NCBI GenBank assembly: GCA_950295325.1
Contig: OX485807.1
Coordinates: 21,673,666-21,737,665, forward strand
DNA from: Polytrichum commune
Taxonomy: Eukaryota; Streptophyta; Polytrichopsida; Polytrichales; Polytrichaceae
DNA length: 64,000 nt
Reading direction: 5' to 3'
Positions 1 through 12,059 of the stretch are shown here, piece by piece; the stretch's first letter is position 1, and every line of letters starts with the position of its first letter. A program made the translations under genes and the position numbers. A model generated the notes under the pieces. That model was given only the letters and a program-made list of their open reading frames with translations, did no database searches and had not been told where the DNA came from.

Positions 1-560
1 ACCCTCATATAACATTCAAATGCCTGTGGAATATATCTAACTTTCTGTCGTTTAAGCATCGTGAATACACATCATCAGCAACATAAACAAAAGAAAAGAG
101 CTGTACCTACAACAGGAGATCGCAATCCTCTCGCATTCCCCCGTCGCCACGCAAACACGTCCACCCTAAGCAAACCCTAAAAGACACTCCTCAATCACTC
201 TGCTTTGATGAAAAAGCTACCGAAATTCACTACAATTACTACAAAATCCTTCAGAAACGTCTCACGCCTCCTTCCATCTTCCACCTCCAGGCCCTAAAAG
301 TCCAGGATTGGAGCTCCTGACGACGTTCGACAGAAAACAAGTCGAAACTGAGGCTACAGGGCACCAAATTGCATGTGGTTTATGCAGGAGCAACTCAAGA
401 GATGACAGAAATCGCTTCTTGGAGGAGGAGGGGAGGAATTGGGTTAGCAACCGATGCAGTCGTCTTAGAGATTGCGGTGAGGAGGAAGACGGAGTGAGGA
501 GTCTAGGGTTTGGTGGGATGGGGGAAGCAGGGACATCATAACTGCTGGAACCAAGGGCTT
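1..560. other. Gene-poor left edge, possible 5' end of a leftward gene
   Basis: No convincing coding sequence. Read on the minus strand, 260-540 is pyrimidine-rich, holds an AAACCCTAG telobox-like motif near 503-511, and is followed leftward by a possible splice donor near 105. That pattern suits the 5' untranslated region of a minus-strand gene leaving the window, but nothing proves it. Confidence 0.2.
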
Positions 561-852
561 GGTGTCTGATTACTTATTACTTACTCGCCCCTTTTAGTTT
601 ACCCTCCACTAAACTTATTAGTGTCCACCAAAGGGTCCAGCCGCACATCCCGGTTAAGGCTGGTTAGAGTAAGCAACCACTCAAATTAGTTATATTGTGT
701 GCGCATTGCCCATTTAAGAGAATTAGCTAACATATGAGTTAGTTACTTTATGTGAGAATTCATTTATTTCAAAGCCATAACATTTAGTTGAAGTTAATGT
801 TTACTAAAAAGTTATCAAACTTTTGGGACCTTGCTTTTCTGAAGAAATCTTA

Positions 853-1355
853 GGCCCCACTTCACATTATGGCCGTCCAAGTCAAGAGGCCATGGGATTG
901 AATGACCAAATTTTGTTGAGAGTCCAAAGAAACAGGCTGAAAATAGCCAATAAAATATAAGAATTGGAACCTTCGGCCAGGCATAGTGTGAAGCCTCCAA
1001 AGGCCAAGCCCAAAGTCCAAAAGAAAGAAGGAGCATCCCACTTTACACCCTGCCCAAAACAGCCCCTCCAATCTAATGCCCAAGATCTTGTCGGTTTTTT
1101 TTTTTTTTTGTATGGAAAAAAAATTGACGGCCTCTCGACCTTAGTTTGGATTTCCATTCCTATCCAACCCGAACTTCGTTTGAGAGTCCGTCGCCTTGGT
1201 CAAAAAGTATTGCCATATAGGCATTTTGGAGAGGGACAACTTTTGGACTTTGGCCTCTAGTGTGAAGGGTCAAGAGACCAAAGTCTTGGTTTCTTGCAAT
1301 CTGATTGGTGGGAATTGACGGCCTCTCGACCTTCAGCAATAGTGTGAAGTAGCCC
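853..1355. mobile_element. Tourist-like MITE, family A, copy 1
   Basis: A non-autonomous element of about 500 bp with inverted ends: GGCCCCACTTCACATTATGG on the left, and the reverse complement of GGGCTACTTCACACTAT on the right. Flanks are TTA and TTG, a degraded version of the 3-bp TWA duplication made by PIF/Harbinger transposases. The interior matches, in inverted orientation, the element at 52039-53919, including the stretches on either side of the poly-T run. Predicted reading frames inside are fortuitous. Confidence 0.75.
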
Positions 1356-2635
1356 TTGACTCATCCATACTCCTACTGCTAACGAACTTTTACAAATGAG
1401 TAGTCCAAATTTTTGTCTTAAATGCCAGCCTTTCATTTTCTCTGTGTCTTCTCCATTCCACTAAATGTGAACCACACTATTTCTTACATCATCCTAAATT
1501 AACATATATATACAATTAATTATTTAACAAAAAAATTGGTATATCAGTCATTACAATTAATTACTACGGTAGCCCCCTTTTAGTGTACCTTCCACTAAAT
1601 GTCCACCTAACTTAGTTATTAAATGTGGATGGTAAAACTAAAAGTATGTTCATTTTTAAACCATGTGTATGGGAGGTATAAATTATTTTGTTAACAAGCA
1701 TGGTGTTCGAGACAAAGGAAGTCTTCACTGGCATTTCAAAATATAAGCACTTCTCATGAAAGATAAAGATAACAAAATTCCATAGCATGTTGTATTTAAG
1801 TAAATATGGTATATTATTATTATTTCATCATTCTCAATATTCTTCTATTAATTTACTCTAATCATAATGAAACAAAAATGATGTGGACCACAAAATTATA
1901 CGGTCTCGTAATTAGTGCCATGTTTAAAATTTGGGCAAGTTGAGCAAAACTTTGGTCAACCTTAACTCCTCTCTTAAATTGGTCAAACTTGGGTTAGTGG
2001 TAACAAGGATGTGCGGTTGTGCGATCGGTTAGCTAGCATATGAGTTAGTTGATTTCACTAACTCATATTCTTAGTTAATTCTCATGCTAGGTGGTGCAGC
2101 CGTGATTTTAGTTAGCTAGAACTTGATTAGCAAATTCTTCACTAACTTGTAAGTTAGTTAATTATCTTAACCAGGTGGTGTAGCTCAGCCCTCAATTTAT
2201 CTTTACTTTTATAGAACAATCAATGGCAAGTAGCCTTCTGAATTTGTTACCCAAGCTTTGAAAGTAAATTTTTACTTGAAGTTTACATGATTCGGTTACA
2301 AATATGTGAGAATGCAACTTTCTTTTATTGAGAGTACACTAGGGATAAGGGCATGCAATTCTTGGATGTTTGAAAATGTCACATGTATGCACGGTTGGGA
2401 CAACCCTTTAGGAACAAGAACATCGTTTTGTAAATTGATGTAAGGAATCCCAAAATGTTTCCTAGAAATACAAGAATAACACTCAAATCTAGTATGGATA
2501 TAGGAGCATTTCCCCGATTCAAAATATTGTCCAAAATCATGGTTGTTGTTTTGTCCATAATCATAATTTCGAGGCACCTAATGCTCTGAGATGAATAATT
2601 CGTACATATTGTATGTGTGCTTGAGATTACTTTAG
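1356..2635. other. AT-rich spacer without genes
   Basis: No gene seen. A short unit beginning CCCCTTTTAGT and ending GTCCACC occurs near 588-632 and again near 1572-1612. Between 1985 and 2190 there are several TTAGCTA/TTAGTTA-rich stretches that may be the remains of another small element, but no clean termini were found. Confidence 0.4.
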
Positions 2636-2643
2636 GTTTGTAC

Positions 2644-2961
2644 CAGAGCCCTACATCGGGCGCCCATACCCATGCCCATGCCCATACCCACCCATGCCCA
2701 TGGGTTTTGGGTGGGCATGGGTGCAATATTATTGTTCATGGGCGGGCATGGCTGGGCATGGCTGCGCTATTATTGTTCATGGGCGGGCATGGGCGGGCAT
2801 GGGCGGGCATGGGTGGGGCATAATTACACAATTACACAATTACACATTACAATTTTTTTGAATACATGGGCGCAATTTGAATAGCATGGGTGGGCATAGG
2901 TCGTTGCTGATGGGCATGGTCTGGGTATGGGTGCAATTAGAAAGGAAAATGTTGGGCTCTG
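2644..2961. mobile_element. hAT-type MITE with minisatellite core
   Basis: The ends are CAGAGCCC on the left and GGGCTCTG on the right. They are flanked by a perfect 8-bp direct repeat, GTTTGTAC, at 2636-2643 and 2962-2969. An 8-bp duplication with termini of the CAGNG type is the signature of hAT transposases. The element is 318 bp, encodes nothing, and its interior is almost wholly a degenerate GGGCATGG repeat. Confidence 0.85.
2664..2825. repeat. GGGCATGG-type minisatellite inside the hAT MITE
   Basis: The left third runs as CCCATGCC units and the rest as GGGCATGGGC units, so the two strands can fold on each other around 2700. In the right part a block of about 55 bp beginning TATTATTGTTCATGGGCGGG is repeated. 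The period is not a multiple of three throughout, so the reading frames here are by-products. Confidence 0.8.
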
Positions 2962-2969
2962 GTTTGTAC

Positions 2970-4184
2970 CACTCCCTATCATCCCATCTCGGTTGAGTTT
3001 TTATTGAAATTGCCAGTTATATGTTAAAATAAAGGTCCTTTTGCATGTTGCCATGGTATTGTTCATAATTAGGTTCAATTATTTTAAATAAAAACTATTA
3101 TAAAATAGTTTTTTACGTCTTTTTTAGCTCCATATTGATGTTTATAGATTAATTGAATTGTGTTGCAGCTTATGATGTATGCTCTCGCATTAAAGCCGAC
3201 ATATATGACATAAGTTGCATCCTTTAAGAAGAAAAATGTCTTTGTGACAAGTCATCGATGCAATAGAAAGGACATCTAAAATAAATCAACATCATTGAAT
3301 TCCACTAGTTCTGCTTCGAACACTATATAAGATATATGAAGGACTGCCAATTTATTATTTCGACAACAAAATGTGTCTATGAGCTACTTCAAAAGTTGAT
3401 AATTTTGGTCATGGACGTTCCTTTTGAGTACCCAAATCGTGCATGCAAAGGGTCCAAACCAAGAATCCTCCAAATGGTTTGTAACATAATTGATGTTGAC
3501 TATAGTTTTTAAGAATCATGTGTGAAATCAATGAGTTGTGGGTGAGTTGTATTTGAAAAACTATCACGAGTTCATGTATGTGATCTAATAGCAACATCGT
3601 CCTTTTGCCAATACTTATTTTCATCCTTAAACCGTCAACAAGTGAGTGCGACAATGCATTAGGTAAGCCAAAGTGAAAAGCATCCAGTCACAAACCATAT
3701 ACCATATTAAGTACCAGATCGCACCACTTTGGTCAATTACAGTGGCAATGCAAGAAGAATGTAAGAACAATTTAAGAAGAGCACCAACTCTGGCCAATCA
3801 TAACGACTAATTTAGGATCCACCTGCTCAACAAGGCGGTGTAGGAGATGTTCCATGTGAACAATACCTTCATTTAAACAAGAGATTCTCACCCATTATAA
3901 ATTTGATTTTGTCATGATTCTCATCTAGCAATCCAACATCAATGGATCCCCTTATGTGTTGGTCAAAGGTTCATTTCTTGAATGACTTTGTAGGAAAAAA
4001 TTAGGTCGCAATTAATTTTGGGTATATTCTTCACAATTATGCATATCTATGGATTCTTTTTGAGCTCTACAACTGCTTAAAAGCCCAAAAGTGTATAGAG
4101 GTATTGTTTGTTAAGATACACATGCACCTTGGGTGATAAATTACCAATCAACAAAATATGGATAGTATACCATAGAGCACAATC
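2970..4184. other. AT-rich spacer without genes
   Basis: No coding sequence, RNA gene or repeat could be supported in this stretch. Confidence 0.4.
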
Positions 4185-4187
4185 TAA

Positions 4188-4562
4188 GGGTTGGTTCATA
4201 TGGTTTCCCAAGTCCTAAGTCCAAGTCACTTGAGGTCGATTCATGCAATCTCAACTGTTGAGAGAGAGCAAGGAAGTTGGGACTTACCACTTTGCACATG
4301 GTCTTAAGTCCTAAGTCTTATGTATGACATGGATGCCTACATGGCACCACTATTTTGAGGTTTGGGACTTGTGTTGAGAGTGGGGTCAAGCAAAAAACTA
4401 GATCCAACTCTCAACACAACATCTGAGAAGTTTTTGCATTAAACAATCAAGACATGCCTTTAATGAATATAACCATACTTTAATGGTTTCTTAAGGCTTA
4501 AAAGTTGGGATTTTGTTGATATGAGTGGGACTTGGGACTTGGGACCGCATGTGAACCAACCC
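4188..4562. mobile_element. Tourist-like MITE with GGGTTGGTTCA ends
   Basis: The left end GGGTTGGTTCATATG mirrors the right end CATGTGAACCAACCC, and both are flanked by the trinucleotide TAA (4185-4187 and 4563-4565). The 375-bp interior is non-coding, with runs of CCAAGTCC/GGACTTGG near each end. The TAA duplication points to PIF/Harbinger mobilisation. The terminal sequence differs from the other MITE families here. Confidence 0.8.
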
Positions 4563-4565
4563 TAA

Positions 4566-5433
4566 GGGTCAAGTTCCATGGTGTGAATTGGGCAGCGTGG
4601 AAATGTTCTTTTAGCTTCATAGGTGAGGATGTGGTCGTTAAAGTTCACTGAATGTTTAAACCCTTGAGTAATCCCCTTTCCCCCCCTTGGATACAAAGGT
4701 CCAATATTGTGAGGTATGTTGACCACACCACTGGCGTGGTTCAAATACCCTTGAAACGAAGAGTTTTGATTTGAGGGTAGCTTAGAGGTTAAATTTAAAA
4801 GGCGAAAAAACCCTACCATGTGAATGAGATACAATGACTAGATAGAGCGTTGGGGAGAGAGGGGGGGGGTCCATGATCGAAGGGAGAATGTATAGTAATA
4901 AGTAAGCCCCTAGGGTTGGGCACTCCATGAACAAGGGCATGCTTGAGGGTTTTGCCCATACTCATGGGGCCGGGGGGAACCAGCTACAACACTCGTACCT
5001 TGGTTGATGAAAGCCTAGCGGATGACTTTTAAATTCTCATCCTACATCATGGAGAAGAAGGCCTTTCAAAAAAGTGCACGAGTTGGCATTGGAAAAAATA
5101 GCACCTACAAAAGTTGACATCAAACCTTTCTTTATATTATTGACAAGCCATGCATGAATGTACACCTAAGGTTGTCCATCTCAATTTAGATAAAGGCAAA
5201 GCATGAGTATAAATGGTTTACTTCAATTTAAGAACAATTTTAGAAAACCAATGGTTTGAGAGCTATTCAATTATGACAAATCAAAACGATATCCTCAACT
5301 TTATTGTGTATATCTCCATTTTTGGATATGAAATGGCCAATGAAATATAACACAAATATATAGCCCTATCTATACACCTATCTCTATTAGGGTTTAGGAT
5401 GCCATCAAGCATCTATAAGAGGTTAGCATTCAT
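4566..5433. other. Spacer without genes
   Basis: Nothing coding seen. A short poly-G run lies near 4860. Confidence 0.4.
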
Positions 5434-5475
5434 GGCCGGTTTACACTATGGTGGAGAAGGCCTCCGGTCGGTCAA
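5434..5475. repeat. Left terminal inverted repeat of Harbinger
   Basis: Begins GGCCGGTTTACACTATGG and continues with GGAGAAGGCCTCCGGTC. It pairs with 8851-8892. Confidence 0.9.
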
Positions 5476-6071
5476 GAATGCTTGGCCAAGACATGGTTAT
5501 ATGAGGCAAATGGTGGATATGCCGGAGAAGAATTAAAGGCAATAAAATATTTCTTAAGGAGTCTTGACCGGTTGAAGTCTAAACACCTAGAGGAGAAGTT
5601 TAGCGGAGAAGTCCACCGGTGAAGAGAAGTTCACCTAATGGTGAAGATTTTTTGTGATAAAAAACCATAATTCTCTACATTCACATTGTATCAAAAGATT
5701 TCAACAAGAATTGTGTTCATAAGAATTGTGTAATATAATGTTCAATTTTATTCAAAAGATAATGAAAATTGCCAAATTGCCAATTGTCAAGTTTGGCCCA
5801 TGTAGGAAATAAATGTCTCCTTGGGTGTTGAAGAATGAAGAGGGGAAAACCCATACACATTGGACAAAACACTACTCTTTGGTATTATTTAAGACATGCT
5901 CTCCTCTTAATCATCCTCATCAATTTCTCTCTTCTTATCTTTGATCTTCAATCATGGATAATCGAAGAAGAGAGATTTTGTGCTCTCTTATGATCTTTAT
6001 GGTTTTGAAGTATTTTATCGTTTCAACTGTGGCGATACAAAAAACCATCATGTATTATCATAATACTTCAA

Positions 6072-7371
6072 TTGATGATGGCATATTTTTTGTTTGGGAG
6101 CAAGGAGAGGGTGGTGTGGAAATTTGACCGGCCAAGTGGATATGTGTCACAATTTCTTCTTGGATCATATAATGCAAAAATGTTCAAAGATCGTGTACGG
6201 GTGAGTAAGCCTACTTTCTTTTATTTATGTCATTTGCTTGGACCCATATTGAGCAAGAAAGATACAAAATTAAGACTTTGTATTCCAATAGAGTGTAGAA
6301 TTTCTTTGACATTGCATCAATTGGCAACCGGTGATACTTTGCATACACTTGCCAATTTGTATGGTATTTCAAAGTCAAGTGCTTTAATCATAGTGAGAGA
6401 AATATGTGAGGGTATTAAAAGTGTTTTGAGGCCTTTGGTTTTTCCTAAACCAACATTGTCAAGAATGAAGCAAATAACTTTAGACTTTGCATGAAATTTC
6501 ATATATTTTAGGGGCAATAGATGGGAGTCACATTCCAATCATAGCTCCTAGTATAGATCCTGCTTCATATTATTGTAGAAAGGGATTTTATTCGGTTTTA
6601 CTTTAAGGTGTAGTGGATTCTCAATGCAAATTTTGGAATTGTGATTTTGGGTGGGCCGGTAGTATACATGATTGGGTCCTATTTCAAAAATCAGAAATCG
6701 GAAAGAAAACAATGAGTGGAATATTTTTACCATATAAACTTATTGGAGATGCTGCATATCCTATGCGTCTATGGTTCTATACACCATTCAAAGGAGAAAA
6801 AACCGGTCTTTCAAGGGAGAAACAACATTGGAATTTCATTCAATCAAGCACAAGAATGGCGGTGGAACGTGCATTTGGAATGTTAAAGGGGATGTGGAGG
6901 ATTTTACTTAAGAATATTGACATGCCACTACGTAGCATTCCGGGTATGGTAACCGCTTGTCTTTGCCTTCACAATTTATGCCTAATTCATGCTGATGAGT
7001 TTGACATGAATTGGGCAAGAAGTGCTGAAGAAAAGTTGAAGAAAACATCTCTACAAATATTTGGTGATTTTAGAGATGTGGATTTGTTTCATGTGTTAGA
7101 ATCCGGCATTAGTGAAATGAGGAACATACAAAAAGAAGTAGTACATATAGAATTCAATGACATTGACACAAGTGATATGGACATGGCTTTTGAGCTTGAA
7201 GAAAATGTTGCTAAAACAAGAGGAGATAGAGATGAGAGGACAAAAATTATGTTAAAAAAATCAACTGAATTTCACTTGATACTAGCATATATCTATTACA
7301 AAGAGCAGTTGAATAGAAAAACTAAGGCATTATTTCCAGAAGATGTTAGCATGGAAAATGATGATATCTAG
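6072..7371 (+). pseudogene. Harbinger DDE transposase, broken
   Basis: Plant PIF/Harbinger nuclease (DDE_Tnp_4 type), which would cut and move the element with help from its Myb partner. The first part (6072-6494) is the N-terminal helix-turn-helix-like region and ends at TGA. A new frame then carries the first catalytic aspartate in AIDGSHIPI near 6514-6540, is stopped by TAA at 6604-6606 where the family has Leu-Gln-Gly, and resumes with the second aspartate in GWAGSIHDWVLF (near 6650-6685) and the glutamate in RMAVERAFGML (near 6855-6887). The frame change near 6495-6513 could be a lost intron boundary or an indel. All three catalytic residues survive, so decay seems fairly recent. It converges with the minus-strand partner gene. 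Confidence 0.85.
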
Positions 7372-8754
7372 AGCTTCTCAATAAGGCGATCCATTTGCTG
7401 ATCCACCTTTTGAAGCAATTCATTAGTTCTAGCAAAGTGATCTAACATTGCTACACAATTATCTATCATTTTACCAAAATAATGCAAAGCTTGGTCCTGA
7501 AACTTGTTCTTCTTTGAGGCAGATAATGGTTCGGATTGATGGGTACTAACCGGTTGTAAAACATCGTCATTAGCATTTGCTAAATTTTCTTGTCCTCCTA
7601 CACTAGTGTTGTCCATTGTAGTAGCACTAACGTGTTTCATAACGGAACCGGCCTGATGCCACCAATGATCAATTGAATCATAAAACTTACACTCATGCCG
7701 GTCATTCCCTGAAATCGAGTTAGCAAGTTTGTCTTCCTTATATTGTTTGAAAACCATTTTGAATTTCTTTCGACATGCCTCGGCCGTGCGTGAAAATTCT
7801 GGAATTGCAACTATCATCCGTGTTTGAAGTCGAATCCATGTATCAACACCTAATCAATATTAACAATGTCATTAGTACGTTACATGCTCATGTGCACGAA
7901 AACATGATAAAATGCCCAAAAAATAAGCTCTAAGCCTTCAAAATGGCTTTGAAAAAATTACTTCAGCATGTGGAACTAGAATGAGAAGTGTATAAATACA
8001 ATTCCAAGAGGATTGGGACACAAGGAGAAGGTGGGGATGAATGGCTAGCCCAAGTGGCTTGTGGTAAGGGTTGGCATGAGGTCCCCGGGTCGATCCTTGT
8101 TGGAGGTATTTTACCAAAACACCTCCAAGGCCAATTTCAAACCTCAATGGGGGGGAAAGGGGGGGCCAATACTGTAGCCTTTACTCGACTACGAGCGAAG
8201 GCAAAGGCATTAGCCTTTTGCTGAAATTCATAATTTCTTACAAAAAAAATTAGCAACGTACCTTGTTTTTTAGCATTCTTCCCAAATTCTGTATGCATCT
8301 CCCCACGCATAGAAATCAATTGCTGAACTTCGCTATCCAACCAATTTTTCTTCTTCTCTCCTTCTCCTTCTTCTACACCTTCTACCTTCACCTTGGTGGC
8401 TCTCCTCTTGGCCGGAGCTTTCTTCTTAGCTATTGGACCTCTCTTCTTCCTTGTGGTCTCAATCGGCCGTTCCACAATTTCTACATCATTATCTTCTTCT
8501 ATCTCTCTTCCTCCTTCAAACTCTTCCTTCAAATTCCTTGCAAGGGGAGAAGGGTGTTGAACATAAGCCCTAAAAGCACTTCCTGGAAATTGCCTTGAGG
8601 GCTCAAAATAATTCTCACTACCAATGAGGTCATCCTCATCTTGGCTACTACCAAACTGAAATCCTCAAGAGGCCGGACAAGAAACTCCTCCTCCAGAGAA
8701 GCCCAACTCCAAAAAGTGCCGCCATGTAGGCGGCCGTGTCATTTTATCATCCAT
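7368..8754 (-). pseudogene. Harbinger ORF1, Myb/SANT-like DNA-binding protein
   Basis: Second gene of the transposon; its family binds the transposon ends and helps import the transposase. Best start is the ATG at 8754-8752. An in-frame TGA at 8667-8665 breaks it after 29 codons, after which the frame is open. Exon 1 ends at 8262 in a CAAG|GTACGT donor, and exon 2 starts at 7849 after a TTAG acceptor. Splicing joins the frame exactly and rebuilds a trihelix-like Myb fold with spaced tryptophans (NWLDSEV, then TWIRLQ) and RTAEACRKKFKMVFKQYKEDK. Exon 1 has an acidic stretch followed by a basic, nuclear-signal-like stretch (RKKRGP...KKKAPAKRR). The C-terminus looks coiled-coil. It stops at 7368, touching the transposase stop on the other strand. 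Confidence 0.75.
8035..8220 (+). mobile_element. SINE-like insertion in the ORF1 intron
   Basis: A tRNA-like internal promoter is visible. The A-box-like TAGCCCAAGTGG begins at 8046 and the B-box-like GGGTCGATCC (consensus GGTTCGANCC) begins at 8087. The spacing of about 42 bp matches real tRNA genes. The sequence lies wholly inside the intron of the Harbinger Myb-like gene on the opposite strand. End points are approximate; no target duplication or A/T tail was clear. Confidence 0.5.
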
Positions 8755-8850
8755 GAGAAAAATTCTCCACCATTGCTTTTTTCACCTAGTGTAAACACCC
8801 ACCGGTCAAGAGTTGCATTTTCGACCAATCACAATTGAGAAACGTCCTTT

Positions 8851-8892
8851 TTTTAATGACCGGAGGCCTTCTCCACCGTAGTGTAAACCGAC
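8851..8892. repeat. Right terminal inverted repeat of Harbinger
   Basis: Reads GACCGGAGGCCTTCTCC and ends GTGTAAACCGACC, the mirror of 5434-5475. Confidence 0.9.
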
Positions 8893-9330
8893 CGTCATTC
8901 TTGTACTTGTCAACTTCAACTTTCTCACAAGGTATGAGTGCATTATTTTGTGTTTGCTATTGTTTTTTGTTTTAGGGTTTAGGATGAAGATCTTATATTT
9001 TGTTTGAATTTCATGTTCTTTCAATATCATTACATTTCATATAATATGATTTCATTATTTTATGCATATAACGTAATTACTATTCAATATGATTATATAA
9101 TCTGTCAGGTTTACAGAATATTATGTTAGGTATAGCAGTTAGACTCAGCTTTTCAAGCTTGATTTTGTCAGGTTTTAGATGTTTTGCGTCACGTATAGCA
9201 TAATCTACCAGATGTGTGCATGAAAATAGAATTCAAAAAGCAAGCGCTTCAACTTATGAAATCATACACGTGTTCTTTTAAATATTAGATATTGATCATG
9301 CATATTATGTTTGTTGTTAGGTTTGCAACA

Positions 9331-11591
9331 ATGGGAAGGAAACAAACCAATTTGCATGTTCAAAATTCAACATCAACATCTATAAGATATGGAGATCTTC
9401 AGTGGGCCAACAAAACTAGGCAAGGTTTGCCCATTCTACTTCCGTACTCTTTGCTTTTATTTTGTGGGAACGTGTTTCGGATTTCATCGAAGGGCAACAT
9501 TTGGGAGAACACGGAATAATACAATGGAACATTGAGAGGACATTTGTGGGTGAAACTAATCTTCGACGTCCTCAAATTGATTCATTCATATCACATACGT
9601 ATTATGAATGTGCATATGGACCAGAAGATCACAGACATGATCTAATACACAAAAGATCTACAAAAAATGTTGTCTTGCTCGTTTTTCTGTAATTCAACTA
9701 TACAAATTTTCCTATATCGTAGAGATTGCCTATTATGTTGTTGAACATAAAAGGCTAGATGGATCAATAGCTCACGGTCCTAAGATCCATCCTCAAACTC
9801 TAGAAAATCTCAATACGAACTTCGGATTAGTAAAGCTCTTATTAGTTGGGTTAAAGACCAATTACACAAAGGTCATATTTCAAAACATATTTATGAGGTG
9901 CACAAGAAAATTTGGATAGACCGAGTTAAACACAAATTGCAAACATCAAAAGACGATTTTTTTTCTTTACGGGACATTAAATATTACGAGGCACGACAAA
10001 GGATGGGTGTTTGGTACCGAAATAAAAATGATGCCTTAAGTGTTCATATGTGGGCACTTGAAAATCAATACTCCGTATTTTTCTCTCAAGATAGAGATGA
10101 TGTCGTAAGATATCCTTTTATTTTAGGCATTCAAATGCAATGGCAATTCCAGGCGACGTTGAGATAGGCTAATCACGGAGCAATTTCGATGGATGCCACA
10201 TTTGGTACCAACCATATAAAATTCCATTTGTTCACTTTGATGGTATTCGATGATTTTCGAAATGGCGTGCCAATTGTTTGGGTCATTACATCAAGACAAA
10301 AAGAAGACGATGTAATCCAATGGTTGACGGCATTGCGTGCGAAAGCGATTACAGTTCAACCCGAATGGCGTCCAAGTTGTTTTATCGTTGATGATGCAAT
10401 TCACGAACGGAATGCTATAAAATACGTAATATTCATGTCCGTATTTTATTTCATTTATTTGGCATTTACAAACAAATTTATATTTTGTGTAGAATTGTAT
10501 GGCGGGATGAAAATGTTCCTATATTTCTTTATGCGTGGCACATTTTCAAGAATTGAAGAAAAAAATGATAATTTCAAAGATCAAGGACGTCTCTTTACGG
10601 AATCTCATATTCAACGAATGTCGAATGTAGATGTACGCACAATTGTGACATAAAGAAGACGAACAAGTTTTTTTCGATCAGATCATCTCTTGTGCAAAAA
10701 ATGCATGGGAACGTGGTGGTCACGTACTTCAAGATTTTGCTAAATATTTTTATTCTCATTATTTTCTAATTATAGGTACATTATATTATTTACATATTTC
10801 CAATTTTATTTTGTCGTGCAAACATATTCACATACTTGAGGTGTAGTATTTTCTAACGTTATGGATTTGTAGAATTTTATAGATCTTTAGACCGTTGGCA
10901 TTCGAGGGTACCACACTTCAATATGGATATTGAATCAAGTATTGAATCATATCATGGGGCATTAAAACGGTAGTTGAATACGGATGTGCGAGGTCTTCAA
11001 GGTCGGAGACTGGATTGGTTGGTGTGGCGTTTATGTACACCCGTTTCAAACCACTACATGCATTTGATGGAAAGAAACTTCAATGGTTTTGTTGTAAATA
11101 AAACCATTGAAAACGCCGTACAAAAAAATATCTTGAAATTAAGGGATATTAAGTCTATTCATATGATTCCACCTACATATGCGGAAGGGAGTTGGATAGT
11201 CAAATCTCTTGATGCCGATCATATGTACGAGGTTTCTCGTCCATATTTGAAGTATGTTTGTTGTTCATGTCCTTGGGGACTTCGGGAAAACTTTTGTAAA
11301 CACCAATGAGCGATAATTTTGCAACATACTGATATTTCTGAGAGTATATTGTTGGAGTTTTATGACACGTACTTTGGAACAAACAGAAGAGGATTAGAGG
11401 CAATGTTTGAGGCATCGATGCCTTATGATTTCTTCGAAGATGATGACGAAGAATCCTATAGCGTTTGGAATTATGCAATATTTCCGACGCATTGGAATAA
11501 GATAAAGAAGAAGTGGAAGATGGATTGCGTATCTCACAAGGACTCACCCAAGAAAGTACCCAAGAACGATTGGACGAAGTACTTCAAGTAA
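9331..11591 (+). pseudogene. MULE transposase with SWIM zinc finger, broken
   Basis: Mutator-like transposase pieced together from several frames. Likely start is the ATG at 9331 (MGRKQTN). The first catalytic block is MDATFGTNHIKFHLFTLMVF near 10189-10250, just after an in-frame TAG at 10165-10167. The second aspartate is in FIVDDAIHERNAI near 10381-10417. A frame change follows, then a frame with IFLYAWHIFKN ending in TGA where the family has tryptophan. AWERGGH near 10705, and SIESYHGALKR near 10940-10970, fit the region before the zinc finger. The finger itself is CCSCPWGLRENFCKH (about 11261-11306; CxC...CxH) and is followed by TGA. The tail to 11591 is open and acidic. At least four breaks make it non-functional. 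Confidence 0.8.
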
Positions 11592-12059
11592 TAAAAATTG
11601 AATGCATGGAGGGAAGACACCAACTTGCTCTACACGCTCACGCTATACTGTCACGTGTTTAGACAGATGTGCACAGAATGAGAATTCAATCAGACGAGGC
11701 TGACTTACATCCAAATATGGTGTTCGAAAGAATACATGATGACACACCGAATTCAATCAAAAGATTGAAGGATTTTCACGAAAAATATATTGTACTATCA
11801 AATAAACAGAAAATTGGATGAGGGTGAAATATGATGCAAAGTACGGTGAATATAAAAAATAATATTCAAATAGATAGTATTGTATTTGAGTATTACTATG
11901 TACAATGTCAAATTTATAATAAATGCAATATATGTATGAAAACAAGCATGGAAAGTGTTCATTTGGGTCGCGATGATTATCTAGTTGCAATGGAAATAAC
12001 ATGTGTTCAACATTGGGTCTTTCCCTTGGACTTCCTTGACTCTTCCGACTAACACCTTA

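Larger units (their letters stand above)
5434..8892 (+). mobile_element. Complete but inactivated PIF/Harbinger transposon
   Basis: A 3459-bp element bounded by inverted repeats of 42 bp (5434-5475 and 8851-8892) that agree at nearly every position. It carries the two genes expected of the superfamily, a DDE transposase on the plus strand and a Myb/SANT-like protein on the minus strand, facing each other and almost touching near 7370. Both genes hold stop codons. The usual 3-bp duplication is not clear; TCAT lies close to both ends. A SINE-like sequence interrupts the intron of the second gene. Confidence 0.85.

Noticed and set aside
964-1260. 98-residue frame on the plus strand
   Set aside because: Lies wholly within a MITE and its matching region in the second copy is disrupted.
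2617-2884. His/Gly/Met-rich protein frames
   Set aside because: Translation of the GGGCATGG minisatellite inside a MITE.
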